Part shown: positions 16,385 through 30,163 of the stretch, one piece after another
Position numbering within the stretch: the first letter of the stretch is position 1
Layout of the letters: each line of letters opens with the position of its first letter
Source of the DNA: Fundidesulfovibrio agrisoli
GTDB lineage: Bacteria > Desulfobacterota > Desulfovibrionia > Desulfovibrionales > Desulfovibrionaceae
Reading direction: 5' to 3'
Assembly (NCBI RefSeq): GCF_022808715.1
Contig: NZ_JAKZKX010000020.1
Location: forward strand, 7,760-71,759
DNA length: 64,000 nt
Position numbers and translations under genes: made by a program
Notes under the pieces: generated by a model
Databases searched by the model: none
What the model was told of the DNA's origin: nothing
The model's input: only the letters and a program-made list of their open reading frames with translations

Positions 16385-17040
16385 TGCGCGTTCTCCTTCT
16401 TGTAGGCCGCCTGGGGCGACAGGGCGAGGCTCAGGGCCGCCTGGTGCAGGGCCTCCTCGTAGATGGGGCGCTGATCCTCGGTGATGTACCAAGTCAGGCG
16501 CAGGAAGCCGTCCGAGGTGAGCCAGGTGTACGTTGCGCTGATGACCTGGCGGCCCAGGGCGCGGTTGAAACCGGCCTCCTTATAATAGTGCATGCGCCTG
16601 GTGGGGAAGTGTTCTTTTTCCAGAAAGGCCGTCCCCGGGGGGGCGGCGTCCTCCCGGTCGCGTTCGACCAGCACGTGGTCCATGAACAGCTCCTGGGGAG
16701 TGCGCTTCCTGCCCGTTTCCCGGGTGATGAGCATGAAGGGCGTGACGAACCATGTGTCGGCCTTCTTCTGGAACCCGGCGTGGGTCCGGCGGAACGCGGC
16801 CAGCTCCTCGTGGGGCACCGGGGCCTGCTTGCCGGGGTGCTCGAACAGGAACAGCTCCAGGGGCGGGATGCGCACGAAGTCCGCCGGGAGGTTCAGGGAG
16901 TAGGAGCCGTCGTCTGCCGAGGCCAGCGGTTCGGCGGCGCGGGCCGGATGGGAGGCCGCGAGCAGCGCCAGCAGAGCCAGCTGGGCCAGAAAGGCCGGAA
17001 GCGCCAGGGCCGGAAGAAGGTGGGCGGTGGGCCGGGTCAT
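16381..17040 (-). CDS. Secreted hypothetical protein
   Basis: 219 residues with a clear Sec signal peptide (helix 9-29, likely cleavage after ARA at about 36). The mature part begins ADDGSYSLNLPADFVRIPP and contains LTWYITEDQRPIYEEALHQ near the C-terminus, a layout like periplasmic proteins that describe a polypeptide with a mixed alpha/beta fold; I do not recognise the family. Start and stop overlap its neighbours by four bases on each side (radical SAM gene upstream, ogt downstream), so it belongs to that operon. Confidence 0.72.
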   Translation of the reverse strand: MTRPTAHLLPALALPAFLAQLALLALLAASHPARAAEPLASADDGSYSLNLPADFVRIPPLELFLFEHPGKQAPVPHEELAAFRRTHAGFQKKADTWFVTPFMLITRETGRKRTPQELFMDHVLVERDREDAAPPGTAFLEKEHFPTRRMHYYKEAGFNRALGRQVISATYTWLTSDGFLRLTWYITEDQRPIYEEALHQAALSLALSPQAAYKKENAQ

Positions 17041-17975
17041 ATTCGCTCCGTTCGGTTCATGCCCTGGCGCACGCCGCGCACGCGCAGGACCTCCGCGATG
17101 GTGTTGTGCAGCCGTCTCCTGGCCCCGGCCCAGGCCGGGGCCACCAGCTCGCCGTGGGCCGGGTCCGCGTGCAGGCGGTGCACCACGATCTCCGGGCGCA
17201 GCCGGGCCAGGGCGCGGGCCACGAAGTCGGCGTACTCCTCCAGTTCGGGCAGGGGGGCTTCCCCTTCCAGGTGCATCCGGGCCAGCTCCGTGCCCTTGGC
17301 GGCGTAGACGTTGTGGAACTTGACGCCCGCCACGGGCAGGGCGTTCACGAAGTCCACGCTGGCGTCCCAGTCCGCGCGCGCCTCGCCGGGAAGCCCGGCC
17401 ATGAGGTGCGCCGTGACCTTGAGCCCGGCCCCGGCGGCCATGCGCACCGCTGCAGCGAAACAGGCCGCGTCGTGCCCCCGGCGGATGCGGGCAAGTGTTG
17501 CCGGGTTGGACGACTGCAAACCCAGTTCCAGCCAGAACTCCTCCACGGGGAGGGCGGCCAGCAGGGCGGTCTTTTCCTCGTCCAGGCTGTCGGGGCGGGT
17601 GGCCAGGCAGAGCCCGGCCATGTCCGGCAGGGCGGCCAGTTCGTCCAGCACGGCGGCCAGGCGTTCAGCCGGACCGTGGGTGTTGGAGAAAGCCTGGAGG
17701 TAGCCCACCAGGGCGAGATCCTGGCCCCAGCGGGCGCGCAGGCGCTGGCTCCAGTAGGCCCACTGGGCGCCGAGGGGCATGCGGCTGCCGAGCCCGGTGC
17801 CCGACCCCCTGGCGTTGCAGAAGATGCAGCCCCCCGCGGCCAGGGTGCCGTCGCGGTTGGGGCAGCCGAAACCGGCGTCGAGCGGAACCTTGCGGGCGGC
17901 CCTGCCGAAGAGCGCGCGCCAACGGGCGGAAACCGCGTTGTACGGCCGGGCCTTCTGGGGTGAAACGTGGTCCAT
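17037..17975 (-). CDS. TIGR01212-type radical SAM protein (YhcC-like)
   Basis: 312 residues. The iron-sulfur cluster cysteines are in GFGCPNRDG near 36 and GGCIFCN near 48, giving the C-x11-C-x2-C spacing of this subgroup rather than the usual CxxxCxxC. NAVSARWRALFG at the N-terminus, LQAFSNTHG, ATRPDS, LELGLQSSN and HLMAGLPGE are family signatures. The reaction of the YhcC group is not established. It heads a tightly packed operon with the secreted unknown, ogt and possibly more. The ribosome site before ATG 17975 is weak. Confidence 0.87.
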   Translation of the reverse strand: MDHVSPQKARPYNAVSARWRALFGRAARKVPLDAGFGCPNRDGTLAAGGCIFCNARGSGTGLGSRMPLGAQWAYWSQRLRARWGQDLALVGYLQAFSNTHGPAERLAAVLDELAALPDMAGLCLATRPDSLDEEKTALLAALPVEEFWLELGLQSSNPATLARIRRGHDAACFAAAVRMAAGAGLKVTAHLMAGLPGEARADWDASVDFVNALPVAGVKFHNVYAAKGTELARMHLEGEAPLPELEEYADFVARALARLRPEIVVHRLHADPAHGELVAPAWAGARRRLHNTIAEVLRVRGVRQGMNRTERI

Positions 17976-18012
17976 CAGAGTAAAATCCCGTTGACATCAC
18001 GGCTCGAATTGA

Positions 18013-20196
<2,184 letters not shown>

Positions 20197-20200
<4 letters not shown>

Positions 20201-20667
20201 CCGGCCGGCGCGCGGCTTTCTGGACGGTGTTCACCCTGGCGGGCATGTGGCTGCAAAGCTTTCTTCCGGGCGTGGACTTCCTCGCCCCGGGACTTATCCT
20301 GAGCCTCCAGGAGGAGAAGCTCCGAACCACCGTCATCCTTGGCGTGATCTGGCTGTTCATCCAGGAGGGCACAGGCTCGCTGGCCTTCGGCACCGTGGTG
20401 CTCTGGTACGCGCTGCTGGTGGGCCTGTTCTTCTTCGGGCACTGGCTCTTCGAGGCCAGGAATTTCTTGTTCATGATGATCCTCGGGGCCTGCCTCGGGG
20501 TGCTGCACTTCGGACTGATGGACGTGATGACCCAGCTGCAGGACTGGCGCGCCGCGCCGGGCCGGGTGCTGGTGGAGTCCATCGTGCAGGCCGTGGTCTT
20601 CCCCGTCGAGTGGGGACTGATTTACATCATCCACAACCACCTGCCCCAAAATGGCCAAAACATATGA
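20197..20667 (+). CDS. mreD: Rod shape-determining membrane protein MreD
   Basis: 156-residue polytopic membrane protein with about five hydrophobic segments (FWTVFTLAGMWLQSFLPG, TTVILGVIWLFIQEG, WYALLVGLFFFGHWLF, LFMMILGACLGVLHFGLM and the C-terminal FPVEWGLIYIIH). MreD sequences are poorly conserved; the assignment rests on membrane topology, length and location between mreC and mrdA. Its ATG overlaps the mreC stop by four bases and its 3' end overlaps mrdA by 17 bp. Confidence 0.82.
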
Positions 20668-22498
20668 GCCCGAATCCGGGCAGCAAGCCCCGCGCGGCGG
20701 CCTGATACTGCTCCAGGTCCTGATCCTGGGGCTGTTCTGCCTGTTCGTGGTCCGCCTGTGGTATCTGCAGATCCACAAGGGCGAACACTTCGCCGACCTG
20801 GCCCGCGAGAACCAGATGCGCCAGGCCTCCATCATTGCGGCCCGCGGCATGATCCTGGACCGCAACGGCAAGCCCCTGGCCATCAACGAGCCATCCTTCG
20901 CCCTGGGCCTGATCCGCGAGGACTGCCCCGACGTGCAGGGCACCCTGCAGAAGGTGGCGGAGTGGACCGGGCTCGACTACCAGGCCCTGCTGGACACCTA
21001 CATCCGCGGCAAGAAGCGCTCCAAGCCCTTCGAGCCGTTGGTGCTCATCTCCAACCTGTCCTACGAGCTGCTGGCCAAAATCGAGGCCAACGCCGTGTCC
21101 TGGCCGGGGCTCGAGATCCTCACCCGCCACAAGCGCTACTACCCCAACGGGGATCTGCTGGCGCACGTGATGGGCTACGTGGCCGAAGCCAACGAAGAGG
21201 AGTTGGAGAAGGACTCCCGCCTGGCCCTGGGCGACCACGTGGGCAAGCAAGGCCTGGAGCTCACCCTTGAGCAGCGCCTGCGCGGCGAGAAGGGCCTCAA
21301 GCAGATCGAGGTGGACGCCTACGGCCGCGAGCACGACCAGCAGGTCCTGCTGGAGCCGCGCGCGGGCAACAGCCTGTCGCTCTCCATCGATATCGACCTG
21401 CAGGCCTACGCCACCAAGCAGCTGGAAGGGCAGGCGGGCTCCATCGTGGTCCTTGAGCCCAACACCGGCAAGGTGCTGGCCCTGGTGAGCCAGCCCACCT
21501 ACGACAACAACCTCTTCGTGCTGGGCATCCCTCCCAAGAAGTGGAAGGAGCTGCGCGACGACCCCATGCACCCCATCCAGAACCGGGTGTCGCAGTCGGT
21601 GTACCCGCCGGGCTCCACCTTCAAGCTGCTCATGGCGGCCTGCGCGCTCTCCGAGGGCATCGTCAAGCCCACGGACACGGTGTTCTGCTCCGGCTCCTAC
21701 CGCGTGGGCGACCACGACTTCCACTGCTGGAAGAAGGGCGGCCACGGCAGCGTGGACATGCGCTCCGCCCTTGTGCACTCCTGCGACGTCTACTTCTACC
21801 AGTTGGGCGAGAAGCTGGGCATCGACCGCATCAACCGCTTCGCCCTGCAGGCGGGGTTCGGCGCGCCCACCGGCATCGACCTGCCCCACGAGCGCTCCGG
21901 CCTGATCCCCTCCACGGCCTGGAAGAAGCGCCGCTACGGCGAGAACTGGACCCGCGGCGAAACGCTCAACTGCTCCATCGGCCAGGGCTACGTGCAGGTC
22001 TCCCCCCTGCAGTTGGCCAAGTTCTACGCTTCGCTGATAAACGGCGGCAAGGTCATCCGGCCGAGCCTGGTGCTCACCGACCCCGTGGACGTGCAGAGCC
22101 AGCTCCCCCTCTCCGAGAAGGACCGCGACTTCCTGATGAAGGCCATGGTGGAGACGGTCAACTCCGGCACGGGCCAGAAGATCAAGCGCGCCGACGCCAT
22201 GATGGGCGCCAAGACGGGCACGGCCCAGGTGGTCAAGCTCATCAACGCCGACATCCGGGCCAAGACCAAGGACACCCCCTACAAGTACCGCGACCACGCC
22301 TGGATCGCCACCTGGGGCATCAAGGACAACAAGAGCTACGTGGTGATCTGCATGCTCGAGCACGGCGGCCACGGCGGCGAGGACGCGGGCCCCCTGGTGC
22401 GCAACGTCTACGACTACCTCTTCGGCCCGTCCAAGCCGCTGCCCCCCGCCCCCAAGGGCGAGGCGGCCCAGGCCCAAACCCAGGGACGCCAGGACTAG
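20651..22498 (+). CDS. mrdA: Penicillin-binding protein 2 (class B transpeptidase)
   Basis: 615-residue elongasome transpeptidase that cross-links peptidoglycan. One membrane anchor (about 17-38), a pedestal domain (RGMILDRNGKPLAINE near 65) and a transpeptidase domain follow. Active-site motifs are S322-T-F-K, S377-C-D (SxN variant) and K521-T-G-T. The tail is Pro/Ala/Gln-rich. The start overlaps mreD by 17 bp and the stop is three bases before rodA, its SEDS glycosyltransferase partner. Confidence 0.95.
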   Translation: MAKTYEPESGQQAPRGGLILLQVLILGLFCLFVVRLWYLQIHKGEHFADLARENQMRQASIIAARGMILDRNGKPLAINEPSFALGLIREDCPDVQGTLQKVAEWTGLDYQALLDTYIRGKKRSKPFEPLVLISNLSYELLAKIEANAVSWPGLEILTRHKRYYPNGDLLAHVMGYVAEANEEELEKDSRLALGDHVGKQGLELTLEQRLRGEKGLKQIEVDAYGREHDQQVLLEPRAGNSLSLSIDIDLQAYATKQLEGQAGSIVVLEPNTGKVLALVSQPTYDNNLFVLGIPPKKWKELRDDPMHPIQNRVSQSVYPPGSTFKLLMAACALSEGIVKPTDTVFCSGSYRVGDHDFHCWKKGGHGSVDMRSALVHSCDVYFYQLGEKLGIDRINRFALQAGFGAPTGIDLPHERSGLIPSTAWKKRRYGENWTRGETLNCSIGQGYVQVSPLQLAKFYASLINGGKVIRPSLVLTDPVDVQSQLPLSEKDRDFLMKAMVETVNSGTGQKIKRADAMMGAKTGTAQVVKLINADIRAKTKDTPYKYRDHAWIATWGIKDNKSYVVICMLEHGGHGGEDAGPLVRNVYDYLFGPSKPLPPAPKGEAAQAQTQGRQD

Positions 22499-22501
22499 CG
22501 C

Positions 22502-23617
22502 ATGACCCCGGTCGACCGCAGGCTCTTCACCCACATCAACTGGCCGCTGCTGCTCGTGCTGGGCTGCCTTTTCGGCATCGGCGTGCTCAACCTCTATTCG
22601 GCCAGCGGCTTCCGCATGGGCGACGGGGTCTCGCTCAACCCCTACTACCAGAAGCAGTGCATCTGGGGCGTGGCCGGCTTCATCTGCATGGTGGCCCTGA
22701 CCTTCTTCGACTACCGTTACCTCAAGCACATAGCCTGGCCGTTGCTGGCCGTGACCATCGTGCTCCTGGCGCTTGTTCCGGTTATGGGCAAGACCGTCTA
22801 CGGGGCCAAACGCTGGCTTGATTTCGGCCTGTTCAGCTTCCAGCCAAGCGAGTTCGCCAAGTTCGCCACGCTGCTGGTGGGCGCGCTGATGCTCTCCAAG
22901 GATTCCGGCAGGTTGGGATGGCTGGGGTTGTTCGGGGTGCTGGCTGCGGCCTTGCCTCCGGCAGCCATGGTCATCGTCCAGCCGGACCTGGGTTCGGGCC
23001 TGAACATCCTGCTGCTGCTCTGCGGCATGATCCTCTACCGGGGCCTGGCCGGGCGTGTGTTCAAGGTGCTGCTGCTGGTGGTGCCCATAGTCATCCCCTG
23101 CGGCTGGTTCTTCCTCAAGCCCTATCAAAAGCTAAGAATTCTTACCTTGTTCAATCCTGAACGAGACCCGCTGGGCTCGGGCTACCACATCATCCAGTCC
23201 CAGATAGCCATCGGCTCCGGGCAGATGTGGGGCAAGGGCTTCCTGGAGGGGACCCAGAGCCAGCTCCGCTTCCTGCCGGAGAAGCACACTGACTTCGCCG
23301 TGGCGGTCTTCGCGGAGGAGTGGGGCTTCGTGGGCGGCGTCGTTCTGGTGGCCCTGTTCTGCATCTTCCTGTACATGCTGGCCTGCACCGCCCGCGATGC
23401 AAAGGACCGTTTCGGCTCCTTTCTGGCGGCCGGGGTCTTCTTCTATTTCTTCTGGCAAATCCTCATCAACATGGGTATGGTTCTAGGAATCATGCCGGTT
23501 GTGGGAATCCCCCTGCCGTTCATCAGCTACGGGGGCAGCGCGACTATCGTCAACTTCTGCCTGATCGGCATCGCACTCAACGTATCCATGCGCCGCTTCG
23601 TCTTCAAAAAGACCTGA
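22502..23617 (+). CDS. rodA: SEDS peptidoglycan glycosyltransferase RodA
   Basis: 371-residue membrane protein with about ten helices. It polymerises lipid II into glycan strands for side-wall growth together with PBP2. Family motifs include GAKRWLDFGLFSFQPSEFAK near 100, VIVQPDLGSGLNILLLL near 158 (contains the catalytic Asp), LGSGYHIIQSQIAIGSG near 222, LPEKHTDFAVAVFAEEWG near 255 and GIPLPFISYGGSATIVN near 335. The ATG follows the mrdA stop by three bases with weak AGGA upstream. Confidence 0.95.
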   Translation: MTPVDRRLFTHINWPLLLVLGCLFGIGVLNLYSASGFRMGDGVSLNPYYQKQCIWGVAGFICMVALTFFDYRYLKHIAWPLLAVTIVLLALVPVMGKTVYGAKRWLDFGLFSFQPSEFAKFATLLVGALMLSKDSGRLGWLGLFGVLAAALPPAAMVIVQPDLGSGLNILLLLCGMILYRGLAGRVFKVLLLVVPIVIPCGWFFLKPYQKLRILTLFNPERDPLGSGYHIIQSQIAIGSGQMWGKGFLEGTQSQLRFLPEKHTDFAVAVFAEEWGFVGGVVLVALFCIFLYMLACTARDAKDRFGSFLAAGVFFYFFWQILINMGMVLGIMPVVGIPLPFISYGGSATIVNFCLIGIALNVSMRRFVFKKT

Positions 23618-23645
23618 CGCGCCCCAGAATCACCGGAGGTTCGCC

Positions 23646-23993
23646 TTGGCCAAGGACGAGATCAACGCCTTTTTGGGAGTGGGAACCACCTACCGCGGAC
23701 GGCTGGATTTCACCGGCTCGGTGCGGGTGGACGGCATATTCGAGGGGGAGGTCGAGTCCGAGGGCACCCTGGTGGTGGGCCGCGAAGCCCAGGTCGCCGG
23801 GGCCGTGCGCGTGGGCGAGTTGATCCTTGGCGGCTCCCTCGAAGGCGAGGTCCAGGCTTCCAAGCGCGCCGTTCTCCACAAATCCGCCCGTTTCAAGGGC
23901 ACGCTGACCGCTCCGAGCCTCTCCGTGGAGGAGGGCGCCATCATCGATGGACAGGTTTGCATGTGCTCCGCCGTTGAAGCGAAGCCCGAGTAG
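23646..23993 (+). CDS. Bactofilin (polymerising cytoskeletal protein)
   Basis: 115-residue bactofilin (DUF583) beta-helix protein. The core repeats are visible: GRLDFTGSVRVDGIFEGEVESEGTLVVG split over 18-45, then QVAGAVRVGELILGGSLEGEV and DGQVC at the end. Bactofilins form nucleotide-free filaments and often position cell-wall enzymes, which fits its place behind rodA. The start is TTG at 23646 with GGAGG six bases upstream; no ATG is available. Short tails on both sides of the core are usual. Confidence 0.9.
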   Translation: MAKDEINAFLGVGTTYRGRLDFTGSVRVDGIFEGEVESEGTLVVGREAQVAGAVRVGELILGGSLEGEVQASKRAVLHKSARFKGTLTAPSLSVEEGAIIDGQVCMCSAVEAKPE

Positions 23994-24031
23994 TTTCGCT
24001 GTCCAATCTCGTGAATTTTTGAACAATCAGG

Positions 24032-24124
24032 CTGTAAACGGCCTGTTTCCGTGGTTTTACAGACCCTTTTCCAAAAAGCCCCTGGACACCATACCTGAAA
24101 TCAGGTAGGGAGCCCCCTGGGCTT
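24032..24124 (+). promoter_or_regulatory. Structured leader ahead of the ATP synthase operon
   Basis: Two nested or consecutive stems lie in the 160-bp gap before atpF'. The first pairs CTGTAAA (24032-24038) with TTTACAG (24056-24062) and has an inner CGG/CCG. The second pairs AAGCCC (24076-24081) with GGGCTT (24119-24124) and encloses a perfect ACCTGA-AA-TCAGGT hairpin (24093-24106). The first could end the mre transcript, although no T tract follows; the second could be an mRNA leader or protein site. Function is inferred. Confidence 0.4.
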
Positions 24125-24154
24125 GAAACAAAATTCACAATTAGGGGGCGGTTG

Positions 24155-24586
24155 ATGAACATAATGAATCTCGACGGGTGGTTCTTTGTCCAGCTTGCGA
24201 ACTTCCTTATTCTTCTGGTGGTGCTGAACGCCGTTCTCATCGCCCCCGTCCGCCGGATGCTCAAAGTCCGCGCGGAGAAAATCGCCGCCCAGACTTCTGA
24301 AATCGAAGGGTTCACGTCCTCCGCCGAGGACAAGATCAAGAACTACGAGGCCGCCCTCGAGTCCGCCCGCCGCGAGGCCGCCGCTGTGCGCACCGGTCTG
24401 CGCGCCGACGGGCAGGCGCAGGAGAAGGTCATCCTGGAGGCCGCCGGCGCCGAAGCCGGCGAGACCGTCAAGGCCGCCCGCGCCAAGGTTTCCTCCGAGT
24501 CCAAGGCTGCTTTCGACACCATGCTGGCAGGGGTGGCCGGCATGGCTGAGAAGGCCGCTTCCAAGATTTTGGGCAAGTCCCTGTAA
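24155..24586 (+). CDS. atpF': ATP synthase F0 subunit b'
   Basis: 143 residues: a single N-terminal membrane helix (WFFVQLANFLILLVVLNAVL, about 8-27) and a long charged helix rich in Ala, Glu and Lys, as in peripheral stalk b-type subunits. It is shorter than the following b subunit and lacks a signal-like extension, matching the b' partner of heterodimeric stalks in deltaproteobacteria. GGGGG lies six to ten bases before ATG 24155. The a and c subunit genes are not in the window; in Desulfovibrio-type genomes they are in a separate locus. Confidence 0.85.
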   Translation: MNIMNLDGWFFVQLANFLILLVVLNAVLIAPVRRMLKVRAEKIAAQTSEIEGFTSSAEDKIKNYEAALESARREAAAVRTGLRADGQAQEKVILEAAGAEAGETVKAARAKVSSESKAAFDTMLAGVAGMAEKAASKILGKSL

Positions 24587-24620
24587 CCGGCAGCCCCAAG
24601 CGATCTCAAGGAGGTTGGCA

Positions 24621-25187
24621 TTGAACAAGGCACGGATAGTATTCTTCACCTTGGCGGTGTGTCTCTTGACCGCCGCATGTGCTTGGGCGTCGTCTGAAGG
24701 GCACGATGCGCCCAACTGGAAAAACCTGATCCTGCGTACCATCAACTTCGCGCTGTTCGTGGGCATCATCTGGTACGCGGCGGGCAAGAAGATCGCCAAC
24801 ACCTTCACCGGCCGCAAGCTCTCCATCGAGAACCAGCTGGCCGACCTCGAAGAGCGCAAGGACTCCTCCCAGAAGCGTCTGGCGGAAGTCGAACGCTCCA
24901 TCGCCAACCTTGAGTCCGAGAAGGCCCAGATCCTCGAGGACTACCGCGCGCAGGGCGAAAGCCTCAAGGCCGCCATCGTGGCCGCCGCCGAGGATCAGGC
25001 CGCCCGCATCAAGGCCCAGGCTTTGATCACCGCCGAGCAGGAAGCAAAAATGGCCATGAACGCTCTGCGCGTCGAAATGGCCGACAAGATCATCGAGGCC
25101 GCCCAGGACCTTCTGGCCAAGAAGCTCACGGCCAAGGCCCAGGACAAGCTTGTTGACGACGCTTTAGGCAAGGTGGTGCTCAATTGA
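24621..25187 (+). CDS. atpF: ATP synthase F0 subunit b with N-terminal signal-like extension
   Basis: 188 residues. A hydrophobic N-terminus (about 5-23, ending TAACAWASSEG) looks like a signal peptide with a cysteine near a lipobox-like position and precedes the usual membrane helix (TINFALFVGIIWYAAG near 40-56) and the long stalk helix. Such an extra N-terminal segment is common in b subunits of this lineage. The start is TTG 24621, chosen because AAGGAGG is six bases upstream; TTG 24615 abuts that site. It forms the stator stalk with b'. Confidence 0.85.
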   Translation: MNKARIVFFTLAVCLLTAACAWASSEGHDAPNWKNLILRTINFALFVGIIWYAAGKKIANTFTGRKLSIENQLADLEERKDSSQKRLAEVERSIANLESEKAQILEDYRAQGESLKAAIVAAAEDQAARIKAQALITAEQEAKMAMNALRVEMADKIIEAAQDLLAKKLTAKAQDKLVDDALGKVVLN

Positions 25188-25729
25188 CCGGTAACATCGT
25201 AGCGCGCAGGTACGCCAAGGCGTTGTTCGCCCTTGGCGTCAAGGAAAAGGCCGCCGAAACCTTCGGCAAGGACCTCGAGGGGCTGGCGGGCGCCATGAAA
25301 GCCTCCCCCGAGCTTCTGAAACTCTTTAGCAGCCCGAGCTTCAACGTCCAGGAGAAGAAGTCCGTTCTCAAGGAAGTGGTCGCCAAGTTGAAAATGGCTC
25401 CGCTGTCCGTGAATTTCCTGTCGGTCCTGGCCGACAAGGGACGCCTGGACTGCCTCCCCGACATCCAGAAGACTTTTGCCGAGCTTCTGGACGAAACCAC
25501 CGGGGTGGTGCGCGGCAAGCTGACCACCGCAATGGAGCTTCAGGCCAAGCGGCAGCAAGACATCAAGTCCAAGCTGGAGGAGAAATCCGGCAAGAAGCTG
25601 GTTCTCGAATTCGCTGTGGACCCCGCCATCCTCGGCGGCATCGTCTTGCAGGTGGGGGATAAGGTCCTGGACGCTAGCCTTCGGGCCCAGTTGCAGCTGC
25701 TGAAAGAACAAATCAAGAGGGGTGAGTAG
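25184..25729 (+). CDS. atpH: ATP synthase F1 subunit delta
   Basis: 181-residue stator protein joining the b stalk to the alpha3beta3 head. The N-terminal helical domain begins [15 protein letters not shown], and the C-terminal signature [26 protein letters not shown] is typical. Start is TTG overlapping the atpF stop (TTGA), so translation is coupled. The stop precedes atpA by four bases. Confidence 0.93.
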   Translation: MTGNIVARRYAKALFALGVKEKAAETFGKDLEGLAGAMKASPELLKLFSSPSFNVQEKKSVLKEVVAKLKMAPLSVNFLSVLADKGRLDCLPDIQKTFAELLDETTGVVRGKLTTAMELQAKRQQDIKSKLEEKSGKKLVLEFAVDPAILGGIVLQVGDKVLDASLRAQLQLLKEQIKRGE

Positions 25730-25733
25730 GGCC

Positions 25734-27248
<1,515 letters not shown>

Positions 27249-27266
27249 GTCAGGGGAGCACAACAC

Positions 27267-29565
<2,299 letters not shown>

Positions 29566-29571
29566 TAAGCC

Positions 29572-30000
29572 ATGGCCAAAGAACTCCGCCTTGAAATCGT
29601 CACGCCGGACCGCTTGGTCGTGTCCTCCGACGTCGAGTACGTCGGCGCTCCCGGTGTGCTCGGCGAGTTCGGCGTGCTGGCCGGCCACGTACCCTTCCTT
29701 TCCGCCCTGGGCATCGGCAACCTGCACTACAACGTAGACGGCAAGACCTTCTATGTCTTCGTTGCTGGCGGTTTCGCCGAGGTCAGCGGGAACAAGGTTA
29801 CTGTCCTGGCCGAAGTGGCCGAAAAGGCCGAGGAGATCGACGTTGAACGCGCCCGCCGCGCTGAAGAGCGTGCGCGGACCCGCAAAGTCAAACAACAGGA
29901 AGCCATCGACGACGCCCGCGTCAACGCTGCTCTGCAGCGCGCGCTGGCGAGGATGAGCTGCCGCACCGCGGCCCAGACCGCGGGCACCTGCTCGCGCTAG
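29572..30000 (+). CDS. atpC: ATP synthase F1 subunit epsilon
   Basis: 142 residues. The N-terminal beta-sandwich is clear ([56 protein letters not shown]) and a two-helix C-terminal domain follows ([14 protein letters not shown]). It couples the rotor to the c ring and can inhibit hydrolysis. It is the last gene of the ATP synthase operon and is followed by a strong terminator. Confidence 0.95.
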   Translation: MAKELRLEIVTPDRLVVSSDVEYVGAPGVLGEFGVLAGHVPFLSALGIGNLHYNVDGKTFYVFVAGGFAEVSGNKVTVLAEVAEKAEEIDVERARRAEERARTRKVKQQEAIDDARVNAALQRALARMSCRTAAQTAGTCSR

Positions 30001-30051
30001 CTTCCATGTCCCCCCGCCCGGCGACGGGTTGAGGGAACTGCAAGACGATGA

Positions 30052-30082
30052 AGGCAGGCTGGTTCTCCAGCCTGCCTTTTTC
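30052..30082 (+). terminator. Rho-independent terminator of the atp operon
   Basis: AGGCAGGCTGG (30052-30062) and CCAGCCTGCCT (30067-30077) form an 11-bp perfect stem with a 4-nt loop, followed by TTTTT. It lies about 50 bp after the atpC stop. Confidence 0.92.
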
Positions 30083-30163
30083 GTTGGCGGACTCTGGCCG
30101 GGCTTGAATCCTGGCACGGGCTGTGACACACCACGCCTACATCACGAGAACGCGAGGAACACG

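Noticed and set aside
20627-23128. Very long minus-strand open frame opposite mrdA and rodA
   Set aside because: It is the antisense shadow of well-defined genes; its translation is low complexity and rich in His, Gln and Gly.
30110-30130. TGGCAC-like sequence before glmU resembling a sigma54 promoter
   Set aside because: The -12 element reads GTGA instead of TTGC, so the essential GC is missing.
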